The notes under the pieces are model-generated. The model was not told the DNA's origin, made no database searches, and saw nothing but the letters and a program-made list of their open reading frames with translations. From contig JAICXU010000003.1 in NCBI GenBank assembly GCA_025934595.1, positions 1-22,193 of the forward strand: 22,193 nucleotides of DNA, read 5' to 3'. The stretch is from Polyangiaceae bacterium (lineage in GTDB: Bacteria > Myxococcota_A > Polyangia > Polyangiales > Polyangiaceae). The number at the start of each line of letters is the position of its first letter. Position 1 is the stretch's first letter. The translations under genes and the position numbers were made by a program. This document shows positions 14,378-20,985 of the stretch, one piece after another.

Positions 14378-17074
14378 GTGAGCGGCGAATGGCGCTGGGC
14401 AGATCCGCGCGGCCAGCAACGACTGGTTCGCAAAGACGAGCTGCGTGCTGCGCTCGCGGACGGCGTCATTCCGCCGAACGCGCCGGTGTGGCGTCCCGGT
14501 TGGAAAGATTGGGTGCCGGCGAGCGACGTGCCCGAGCTCATGTCGCACGCGCTCGCAGCCGCGAACGGCCTCGTGCCGAACGTTCCGCCGCCGCCGCTCT
14601 TCATCGTCGCGGCGCAAAGCGAGTTCGAATCGCATACGCCCGAGTCGCAGGCGCATCCCGGAGCGAACGTCGAGCCACCGCCGCCTCCGCGCTACGTTCC
14701 GATCCCGCCGCATTCGTCGCAGCCGAACATGCCGGGCGGGGGGTCCCCACCGCCGGCCGCCGCGCATAAGGCCTCTTCGCCGAAACCTGCCCCCGTCGCC
14801 GCGAAGGGCGAGCCGAAAAAGAAGGTGAACAAATCGACGATGCTCGGCATCGCGCCGCCTTCGCCCGACGTCGTCGCCGCGGCGATCGCCGCGAGTAACG
14901 CGACGGGATCGACCGGCGCCGATCAGCTCAAAAAAGCGCTCCCGCAAGATGCGCCGGCATCGTCACGTCTCGGTCCCGATCACGTCGCGCCCGAAGCGAA
15001 GCGCTCCGACCCGCCGCCCGCGAAGACGCAGCACGCGTCGACTGTCGTCGGCGTCCCGGCGATCAACGATCCACGCGCGCATCCCGCGCCGGCGAAATCC
15101 GATGCACCGAAACCTGCGCCGGCGGCGGCCACGGTCGTCGGTCCCGAGGGTGGTCCGCCGATGAAGCGGCCGACGCTCATTCTGTTCGGCGGCGCACCGC
15201 AAAGCGGTGAAGACGGTCGCGCGTCGAGCGCTCCGCCGATCGTCGCGCCCGCGCCGGGCGCTTCGCCGAAGAAAAATTCGGTCACCCAGGCGCCGCCTTG
15301 GGACAAAGGCGCCGTCGAGCTCGGTCCGGAAATTCCGAAGAACGCGCCGATGCCGCATTTGAATCGTCGCCCGCAAGAGAACGACGAAGAAGAGGTCAGC
15401 GCATCGTTCTTGATCGAGTCGACCGACGCGGGCCCGAGGCTCGTGAATCCGCCGACCGCGAAGCGTCAATCCTCGATTCCGCCGCCGCTCAAAGCGAAGA
15501 GCATCCCGCCGCCGATCCCCGCTGCAGGAAAAGCGGTGAGCAAGCCGCCGCCGATGCCGATCGCAGGCGGAACGAAACGTCCACCGCCCTTCGTGCCGAA
15601 TTTCACGCCGCCTCACACGACCGAGCGTGGCATCGGCCCGCTACCTGTCGCCCTCTCGCCGGCCGCCGACACCGAGCCGCATGGCCCGCCAGCGCCTGAC
15701 GCGGGGGAAGCGGACGCGACGAACAAGTACGATTCGCAAGAGGCCGCGGTCATCGCGTTCCACGGAAAATCGTTTCTCACGTATCTCGATCCGTTCGTCG
15801 CGAAACATCCGAAGCTCGCGCCCACGCGCGACAAGCTTGCGGCGTTCGAGAAGGGCAAGCCGCGATTCGTCCTGCCGCTCCTCGCGGGCGTCGCCCTCTT
15901 CGTCTGCGTCGTTTTTCTCGGAATGATCGTGAAGGCGATCTTCGGAGGCGGCGGTGACACCACGACCGCATCGACGAAAACCGATTCGTCCGCGTCGGCT
16001 TCTCCGCAGGCAACCGGAGCCACGACGGCGCCGACCGCGGCTCCTGCGCACACTACGACGCCGCCGCCCGCATCGGTCTCGACGACGCCTTGCTCGATCG
16101 TCGGATCGCCGAAGACCATCGCAGGCAAAGCGCTCGTTCCGACCGGCGTCGAGGTCGTGCCGACGAGCAATTCGATTCTCGTGGGCTTCGCGAGCGGAAC
16201 GAAAGACGGCCTCGTGCTCGCGCTCGATCCGTCGTCGCTCGCGATCAAAGCCCAGACGAAGACTCACGCGGGCGATGCGCTGAAACGCGTCGAGCCGCTG
16301 CCGGAGGGCGGTCGTCCGCAAGCTTCCGCGAACGTCGACAAGAAAGGTGACGCGCTCAGCGGGCGTCGAACGGTGCCTTCGTCGCCGTCGTTCGACATCG
16401 GCGTCGCCAACGGGAGCTTGGCGTGGGCGCCGCGAAACACCGAAAAAATAGCCAATCTGTGGGCTCTCGACGGCAGCGCGCCGGTCGAAGCATTGCGCGG
16501 AGCTCCGCTCGACGGCGGCGGAGGCATCGCGATCGCGTTTCGCAGATCGGGCGCGATCTGGCTCGGCGTGGCCACGGGTGAAAAATCGCTCACGCCCGGA
16601 AATCTTTCGTCGACGCAAGGTCTCGGTCCTGTCGTCGGCTCGCCGGTGATCGCGTCGAGTGGAAACGCGGCGCTCGCCGTGTGGGCCGATCGAGCGACCG
16701 CGAACGATGCATGGGGGCTTCGTCTCCAGCGATGGAAGGTCGGTGACACGCCCGCTGCTGCGGAGGATTTCACGCCGCCGGCCGGTGGTCTCGGAGCGCC
16801 GTACATGTCGCCGGGCGTCGCGTCACTGACGGGCGGTCGCTTTCTCCTCGTGTGGACGGAAGGTCCGGCGCAAGGCCATCAAGTGCGCGCCGTCACGATC
16901 GGCGCCGACGGCCAACCGCAAGGCGAGCCGCTCACGATCTCCGCACCCGGCGAGAACGCAGGACAAGGTCAGGCGGCCGTGACCGCGGACGGCCGCGGCG
17001 TCGTCGCGTATTTCGTTTCGAATGGTCCGAAGGCCTTCGCGCTCGCCGCGACGGCGATCACGTGTCCGAAATAA
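14378..17074 (+). CDS. GYF-like / proline-rich / single-pass membrane protein with large exported C-terminal domain
   Basis: The 898-residue protein (GTG start) has four parts. The N-terminus (about 3-54) resembles the GYF_2 domain, with GEWRWADP, a GVIPPNAPVWRPGWKDWVPA block and VPEL. A long Pro/Ala/Lys-rich disordered region (about 65-445) contains short motifs STMLG (Thr154), STVVG (Thr222), ATVVG (Thr252) and PTLILFGG (Thr266), and repeats of S-I-P-P-P type at 366-395. One membrane helix lies at about 497-520 and is preceded by basic residues, giving a cytoplasmic N-terminus. A Thr/Pro linker and an exported domain (about 555-898) follow, with recurring strands such as GSLAWAPR, IAIAFRRSGAIWLGV, AALAVWAD and RFLLVWTEG that suggest a beta-propeller. 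The frame is open upstream (TTG at 14327, or into comF), so the start is uncertain. Function is unknown; the cytoplasmic part looks like a docking platform. Confidence 0.78.
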   Translation: MSGEWRWADPRGQQRLVRKDELRAALADGVIPPNAPVWRPGWKDWVPASDVPELMSHALAAANGLVPNVPPPPLFIVAAQSEFESHTPESQAHPGANVEPPPPPRYVPIPPHSSQPNMPGGGSPPPAAAHKASSPKPAPVAAKGEPKKKVNKSTMLGIAPPSPDVVAAAIAASNATGSTGADQLKKALPQDAPASSRLGPDHVAPEAKRSDPPPAKTQHASTVVGVPAINDPRAHPAPAKSDAPKPAPAAATVVGPEGGPPMKRPTLILFGGAPQSGEDGRASSAPPIVAPAPGASPKKNSVTQAPPWDKGAVELGPEIPKNAPMPHLNRRPQENDEEEVSASFLIESTDAGPRLVNPPTAKRQSSIPPPLKAKSIPPPIPAAGKAVSKPPPMPIAGGTKRPPPFVPNFTPPHTTERGIGPLPVALSPAADTEPHGPPAPDAGEADATNKYDSQEAAVIAFHGKSFLTYLDPFVAKHPKLAPTRDKLAAFEKGKPRFVLPLLAGVALFVCVVFLGMIVKAIFGGGGDTTTASTKTDSSASASPQATGATTAPTAAPAHTTTPPPASVSTTPCSIVGSPKTIAGKALVPTGVEVVPTSNSILVGFASGTKDGLVLALDPSSLAIKAQTKTHAGDALKRVEPLPEGGRPQASANVDKKGDALSGRRTVPSSPSFDIGVANGSLAWAPRNTEKIANLWALDGSAPVEALRGAPLDGGGGIAIAFRRSGAIWLGVATGEKSLTPGNLSSTQGLGPVVGSPVIASSGNAALAVWADRATANDAWGLRLQRWKVGDTPAAAEDFTPPAGGLGAPYMSPGVASLTGGRFLLVWTEGPAQGHQVRAVTIGADGQPQGEPLTISAPGENAGQGQAAVTADGRGVVAYFVSNGPKAFALAATAITCPK

Positions 17075-17078
17075 ATCC

Positions 17079-17975
17079 ATGAAGCTCCTGCGAACCTCGA
17101 TCAACCATTTTGGACGCGCGCAAACCGGCGTGCTCGCCGCTTATTTCGCGTTACTTGCATCATGCACGCTTTTTGGGCAGGCCTCACGCGTGAAGCAAGG
17201 CGAGCTCGTCGAGACGGGAGACGCGCGCTACGACGCGTACTTCAAAGACGTGCACGACATGCAAGTGACGAGCGTGGGTTGGAGCGACGAGCGCCAGGCC
17301 GCGTGCCGGCCTCTCGTCGACGAGCTTCGTCTCGCGCCGGACTCCGCAGGCGTGAGCATCGTCCAGGAAACCCACGAGCGCGTGAAAGCGGTGGCGCACG
17401 ATGTCGGCCCGACGAAGCTCGACATCACGGGCGACGAAGCGCATGTCACGGCCGATAATGCGGCGAAGGTCGACGAGAGCACGCGCAACCTTTTCCGGCT
17501 GATCGAAAACTGCGCGCACACGGAGCTCGCGCGGAGTCGAGCGCTCAAAGACGTGCCGGCGCATGTCGATGCGGTCGTGAAAAACGGGCGTGAGCTCGAG
17601 CCGCACATCAAAGACGATTTCGCGAAGCACGGCGGGCACGTCGCCGAAGACGTTCAATCGGAAATGACGGCGTCGTACGAGGCGCTTTCGGACATCTCGA
17701 AGAACGCACGCAGCGGAGCGCGGGAAGCGGAAGACTTCGTGGCCGATCTGCAACGCGCCGTCGGCAGCTCGCTTCCGGCCGACTTGGCGGCGAAGGACGA
17801 GACCGACGAGCCGCCGAAGGGCAAAAAGAAAAAGGGCGAAAAATCCGAGAAATCGGAGAAGAACACGGACAAACCCGCCGCCACCGCGGACAAACCGCCG
17901 CCTCCCGCTGCGACGACCGACAAGCCGAAGCCGAAACCGAAGCCGCCCCCGCCATCGGAGGATTTCAATCCGTAG
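17079..17975 (+). CDS. Lipoprotein with helical body and Lys/Pro-rich tail
   Basis: The 298-residue protein has a lipoprotein signal peptide ending FALLASC (lipid Cys29). A mostly alpha-helical, charged body (about 40-235) contains two further cysteines, Cys76 in AACRPL and Cys145 in ENCAHTEL, which could pair. The tail (about 244-298) is very rich in lysine and proline (GKKKKGEKSEKSEK, then repeated ATADKPPPP/ATTDKPKPK). The ATG lies 4 bp after the stop of the GYF-like gene, so the two are probably coupled and could be partners on the same envelope structure. I recognise no family. The tail's positive charge outside the inner membrane suggests binding to peptidoglycan or another polyanion, which is inference. 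It is the last plus-strand gene before a convergent junction. Confidence 0.8.
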   Translation: MKLLRTSINHFGRAQTGVLAAYFALLASCTLFGQASRVKQGELVETGDARYDAYFKDVHDMQVTSVGWSDERQAACRPLVDELRLAPDSAGVSIVQETHERVKAVAHDVGPTKLDITGDEAHVTADNAAKVDESTRNLFRLIENCAHTELARSRALKDVPAHVDAVVKNGRELEPHIKDDFAKHGGHVAEDVQSEMTASYEALSDISKNARSGAREAEDFVADLQRAVGSSLPADLAAKDETDEPPKGKKKKGEKSEKSEKNTDKPAATADKPPPPAATTDKPKPKPKPPPPSEDFNP

Positions 17976-17986
17976 GCGGCGGTCGT

Positions 17987-18004
17987 CGGTCGATCAATCG
18001 ACCG
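17987..18004. terminator. Palindrome between convergent genes, candidate bidirectional terminator
   Basis: CGGTCGAT-CA-ATCGACCG forms a perfect 8-bp dyad located between the Lys/Pro-tail lipoprotein (plus) and the DsbD-like gene (minus). It overlaps the latter's TGA stop. Position between converging genes suggests termination in both directions, but neither side has a proper T-run, so intrinsic strength is doubtful. Confidence 0.4.
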
Positions 18005-19337
18005 ATTTGATCGCGCTCAAGAACTTGTCCGCCGGAACGAACTCGTTGAAGCGCACCTTCTCGTTGCCGGAGCTGTCGAGCACGACGACGGTGGGCAGGC
18101 CGACGACCTTGTACTTGTCTTTCACTTCCGTGACGCCCGGCGCATCGTCGTCGCTCGCATCGACGCGCACGGCCACGAAGCGGCCAGCCTCGTCGCGCAC
18201 TTGTTGATCCGCGAACGTGTGCGTCGCGAGCTCGTTGCAGGCGGTGCACCACGTTGCGCCGAAATCGACGATGAGCGGACGATGCTCTTTCTGCGCTTGC
18301 GCGACTGCGGTCTGCTCGTTCGTGAGCCACTCGAGCTCCGCCTTCGGCGTGAGGACCCACGCGATGATCATGTAGCCACCGATAATCGCGAACGGGATCG
18401 ACGCGAGCTTCATCGGCTTCGAGAGATGCGCGATCGAGCTCTTTTTCCGCTCGGCCGCGACGTGCACGCCTGCGAGCCCGAGGCCGATCGCGAACGCTAC
18501 GACGTACAGGGCGAGGATTCCCGTGGTCTTTCCCGACACGTGCTGCAGCGCGGGGATCGCATTGCGCAGGAAGTAGAGCGCGACGACGGCGAGGATCACG
18601 CCGAAGACCCATTTGACGCCGATCATCCACGCGCCGCCTTTCGGCAATGCGATCGCGAACGTGCCGACGAGGAAGAACGGAACGCCGAGCCCGAGCGCGA
18701 ACGTGAACATGACGAGCGTGCCGAGCACGAGATTGTGCGTGGTCGCGATCCAGATGAGGATGCCCGTGAGCGCGGGGCCCGTGCAGGGAGCAGCGACGAG
18801 CGCGGAGACGAGACCGAGCGTGAAGGCGCCTTTGTAACCGATGCCTCCGACCGTCGCGAGCTTGTTGTTCAAGCCGGAGGGAAGCGCGAGCTCGAACGCT
18901 CCGAACATCGACGCCGCGAGCGCGAGGAAGACGAGCGCGATGAATCCGACGACGTACTTGTTCGCGAGCATGCTGCCGAAGAGCCCGCCGCTTGCCGCCG
19001 TGGCGACGCCGAGCACGGTGAAGAGCGTCGCGATGCCGAGCACGAACACGCCCGAGAGAGCCGCCGCTTGCGCGCGTGACTTCGCTTCGTTGGCGCCGAA
19101 CACGCTCACCGTGATCGCGACCATCGGATAGACACACGGGGTGAGGCTCACGAGAAGGCCGCCGACGAACGCAGCGCCTGCGGCCACGATCGGACCGTGC
19201 GCGAGCGCGCGCGCGAAAAAGTCGGTGTCCGATCCGCCTGCAGCGGCCGCGGCCCCTCCATCGGCGGCGAACGCGAGAGCGGGCGCGAGTAAAACGGCAA
19301 GCGTGGCGATGACGGCAAACGGGGTGGAGCGACGCAC
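17994..19337 (-). CDS. DsbD-like transmembrane thiol:disulfide reductase with C-terminal thioredoxin domain
   Basis: The 447-residue protein starts with a signal-like segment (about 5-25, ending ALAFAADGG). It has a CcdA/DsbD-beta membrane domain of about eight helices (about 48-330) carrying the redox cysteine pair Cys68 (SLTPCVYPM) and Cys185 (VAAPCTGPAL). A C-terminal periplasmic thioredoxin domain (about 340-447) has WCTAC (Cys364, Cys367) and GLPT with the expected cis-proline. The family moves electrons from cytoplasmic thioredoxin to periplasmic proteins. The N-terminal DsbD-alpha domain, which normally hands electrons on, is absent, so partners must contact the thioredoxin domain directly or through another carrier. 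GTG at 19337 is chosen because AGGAGG lies 7 nt upstream; the open frame extends 10 codons further. It may reduce cysteines of nearby lipoproteins, which is inference. Confidence 0.92.
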   Translation of the reverse strand: MRRSTPFAVIATLAVLLAPALAFAADGGAAAAAGGSDTDFFARALAHGPIVAAGAAFVGGLLVSLTPCVYPMVAITVSVFGANEAKSRAQAAALSGVFVLGIATLFTVLGVATAASGGLFGSMLANKYVVGFIALVFLALAASMFGAFELALPSGLNNKLATVGGIGYKGAFTLGLVSALVAAPCTGPALTGILIWIATTHNLVLGTLVMFTFALGLGVPFFLVGTFAIALPKGGAWMIGVKWVFGVILAVVALYFLRNAIPALQHVSGKTTGILALYVVAFAIGLGLAGVHVAAERKKSSIAHLSKPMKLASIPFAIIGGYMIIAWVLTPKAELEWLTNEQTAVAQAQKEHRPLIVDFGATWCTACNELATHTFADQQVRDEAGRFVAVRVDASDDDAPGVTEVKDKYKVVGLPTVVVLDSSGNEKVRFNEFVPADKFLSAIKSVD

Positions 19338-19344
19338 GATGAGG

Positions 19345-19350
19345 CCTCCT
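19345..19350 (-). promoter_or_regulatory. Strong ribosome binding site AGGAGG for the DsbD-like gene
   Basis: On the minus strand a consensus AGGAGG is followed by 7 nt and GTG at 19337. It is the best Shine-Dalgarno in the window and fixes the start of the DsbD-like gene. It suggests that this gene is efficiently translated on its own rather than by coupling. Confidence 0.75.
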
Positions 19351-19425
19351 GCGGGTGTGTCTAGCAAGAATCGAACACGCCAAAATATGGCACGAAACTA
19401 GGGAAAATACCGCTCCATGAAGGAC

Positions 19426-19467
19426 GAATCGGATCGGGCGCGATCCACGCTCCGGGGGAATCGGATC
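19426..19467. repeat. Two direct repeats GAATCGGATC 32 bp apart in the dsbD-side intergenic region
   Basis: The 150-bp gap between the TPR gene stop and the DsbD-like start holds GAATCGGATC at 19426-19435 and 19458-19467, spaced about three helical turns apart. The first copy overlaps the dyad GGATCG-GGCG-CGATCC (19431-19446). They could be operator sites upstream of the DsbD-like gene or part of a weak terminator for the TPR gene. GATCG-type words are common in this DNA, so chance is a real possibility. The rest of the gap is relatively AT-rich, as expected for a promoter, but I cannot place boxes. Confidence 0.3.
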
Positions 19468-19487
19468 ACCGTCGCCCGCTTCGGCCT

Positions 19488-20288
19488 TCAGTTTTCGCGC
19501 ATCTTCGCGAGCGTGGCCTTCGCCATGCGCACTTCGCCCGCGAGCGCGAGAGCCAGCGCCGGCCTCCCTGCTTCGGTGCGCTTCACGAAAGCCTCGAGAT
19601 ATTTTCGCGCCGCCGACCACTCGCCCGCCGCATACGCGAGGTGCCCGAGCACGAAGCGCCCATAACCTTGACCGCACGGCGCTTCGGCGAGCGAAGTGAT
19701 CGTGGTCTGTAAATCGCGCACGGTCTCACCGTTTGCCATGCGCGCGAGCGCGAGATGCGCGCGATAGAGAGGCTTGTCGCGCGTGCCCCATCGCGATGCG
19801 CGTTCGAACGCGCCGATCGCATCCGAATAACGTTGCGCGAGAAAAAGCACGCTGCCGAGCGTCCAAAAATGGAACGGCCGCCGCGACGCCGGCGATTGTT
19901 TCGTCGCCGTACGAAGATGATGTACCGCCACGGAGAGCTGGCCTTGCGCGAGCGCCGCGCGCGCCGCGTCCTGATGGAGCACGTCGGGCAACACATCGAG
20001 CGCGATCGCTTGCTCGGCGAGCTCGAGCGCCTTCTTGAATTTTCGCGTCTCGAAATGCGCGAGATAAAGCTGCCGGAGGAGCATCGCTTGCGTCGTCGGA
20101 TCGATCGCTGAACGGGTTGCCAGTCCCTGCCTGGCGAACCGCGCACGCGTCGCCGGGGTGCGCGCCGCCATAGCCCGTTTCAGCATTTCTTCGGGCGGAT
20201 GAAGCAGGGGAGGGGCTTGGCTCGGGGCCGTGCGCACGACATTGAGTGTAGCATCCCCGCTTTTTTTGGCATTTTTCCCTGCAATCAT
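19488..20288 (-). CDS. TPR-repeat protein
   Basis: The 266-residue protein appears soluble: a Lys/Pro-containing N-terminal tail (about 1-50) precedes helical repeats spanning about 60-260. TPR-like pairs are visible, for example RQLYLAHFETRKFKKALELA (72-91), then LDVLPDVLHQDAARAALAQG. WTLGSVLFLAQRYSDAIGAF (about 142-161) and FVLGHLAYAAGEWSAARKYL (about 214-233) follow. Such folds bind peptides or protein partners; nothing identifies the partner. There is no signal peptide or membrane helix, so a cytoplasmic location is likely. ATG at 20288 has a short AAGGG just upstream; the start is likely but not certain. It is divergent from the small Cys lipoproteins with only 41 bp between them, so their promoters must overlap its 5' end. 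It lies 150 bp before the DsbD-like gene on the same strand. Specific role unknown. Confidence 0.82.
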   Translation of the reverse strand: MIAGKNAKKSGDATLNVVRTAPSQAPPLLHPPEEMLKRAMAARTPATRARFARQGLATRSAIDPTTQAMLLRQLYLAHFETRKFKKALELAEQAIALDVLPDVLHQDAARAALAQGQLSVAVHHLRTATKQSPASRRPFHFWTLGSVLFLAQRYSDAIGAFERASRWGTRDKPLYRAHLALARMANGETVRDLQTTITSLAEAPCGQGYGRFVLGHLAYAAGEWSAARKYLEAFVKRTEAGRPALALALAGEVRMAKATLAKMREN

Positions 20289-20329
20289 GACCCTTTCGGC
20301 GCCACCGAAGGCGCGCTAAAAAGTGGCCC

Positions 20330-20650
20330 ATGCCTCGTTTTCGCCCGTATTCGCGATGGTCGCTCGGAAACGCGGCGCTTTTGTGCGCTGCGTCGTCGCT
20401 CCTTTCGATCGGATGTGGGCGCAAGGCGACCTCCGCCGATTGCGAGCTCATCATCGATCGCAACGTCGAGGTGCAGATGAGAGCGATGCACATCGACGAC
20501 GAGCCGACGATCGCGAAAAAGCAAGAAGAGCTGCGCGCGCAATTCAAAGACGACATGAAGGACTGCGAGGGTCGTCGCGTGACGGACAAAATGATGAGCT
20601 GCGTGAAGAACGCGCAAACGGCGGACGAGGTCACCGAGTGCTTGCGTTGA
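20330..20650 (+). CDS. Small Cys-containing lipoprotein, paralogue of the next gene
   Basis: The 106-residue protein begins with a signal peptide ending LLSIGC (lipid Cys29). Its mature part is short, helical and charged, with four further cysteines at fixed places. One lies 8 residues after the lipid Cys (GRKATSAD between them); the other three are in the C-terminal third (MKDC, KMMSC, VTEC) with spacings of 11 and 12 and only LR after the last. The pattern suggests two disulfides in the periplasm. It matches the following gene in signal, cysteine spacing and ending, so the pair probably arose by tandem duplication. The TGA overlaps the next ATG by one base (TGATG), implying coupling. I recognise no named family; function is unknown. 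Confidence 0.8.
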   Translation: MPRFRPYSRWSLGNAALLCAASSLLSIGCGRKATSADCELIIDRNVEVQMRAMHIDDEPTIAKKQEELRAQFKDDMKDCEGRRVTDKMMSCVKNAQTADEVTECLR

Positions 20651-20949
20651 TGTCGCCGGTCCTTCGCGCATTGGGGCTCTGCGCATTCACGCTCTCGATC
20701 TTCGGCTGTCATAAAAAAGCGACGCCGAGGGAATGCGACGCGCTCGTGACGCGATACGCGGAGCTCGTCGCGCGCGAAGCGATGCCCGATGCATCCGCCG
20801 ACGACGTGAAAGCTGCGCAAGCGAAAGCGCGCGAGGAAGCGGCGGACGACGAGGATTTTCGCGCGTGCGCAGGACGCGTGACGCACGAAGAGCTCGCGTG
20901 CGCGATGGCCGCGCCAACCGCGGACACCTTCGAAGCGTGCCTCCAGTAA
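20650..20949 (+). CDS. Second small Cys-containing lipoprotein, tandem paralogue
   Basis: The 99-residue protein starts MSPVLRALGLCAFTLSIFGC, giving lipid Cys20. The mature part repeats the cysteine plan of its neighbour: the next Cys comes 8 residues after the lipid Cys (HKKATPRE between), then FRAC, EELAC and FEAC with spacings 10 and 12, ending LQ. Overall identity to the neighbour is modest by eye, but K-A-T directly after the lipid Cys, the RVT motif and TAD near the end are shared. The gene overlaps its neighbour by one base and is followed after 36 bp by the DUF4139-type gene, so all three probably form one unit. The open frame extends upstream, but this ATG alone places the signal peptide correctly. 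Function unknown. Confidence 0.8.
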   Translation: MSPVLRALGLCAFTLSIFGCHKKATPRECDALVTRYAELVAREAMPDASADDVKAAQAKAREEAADDEDFRACAGRVTHEELACAMAAPTADTFEACLQ

Positions 20950-20985
20950 CTTTTCGAGAACCTTGCGCAGTCTCCGCTGTCAGCC

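Noticed and set aside
19360..19410. Possible sigma-54 promoter (TTGG ... TTGC) upstream of the DsbD-like gene
   Set aside because: The GG to GC spacing is 14 rather than the required 10 bases.
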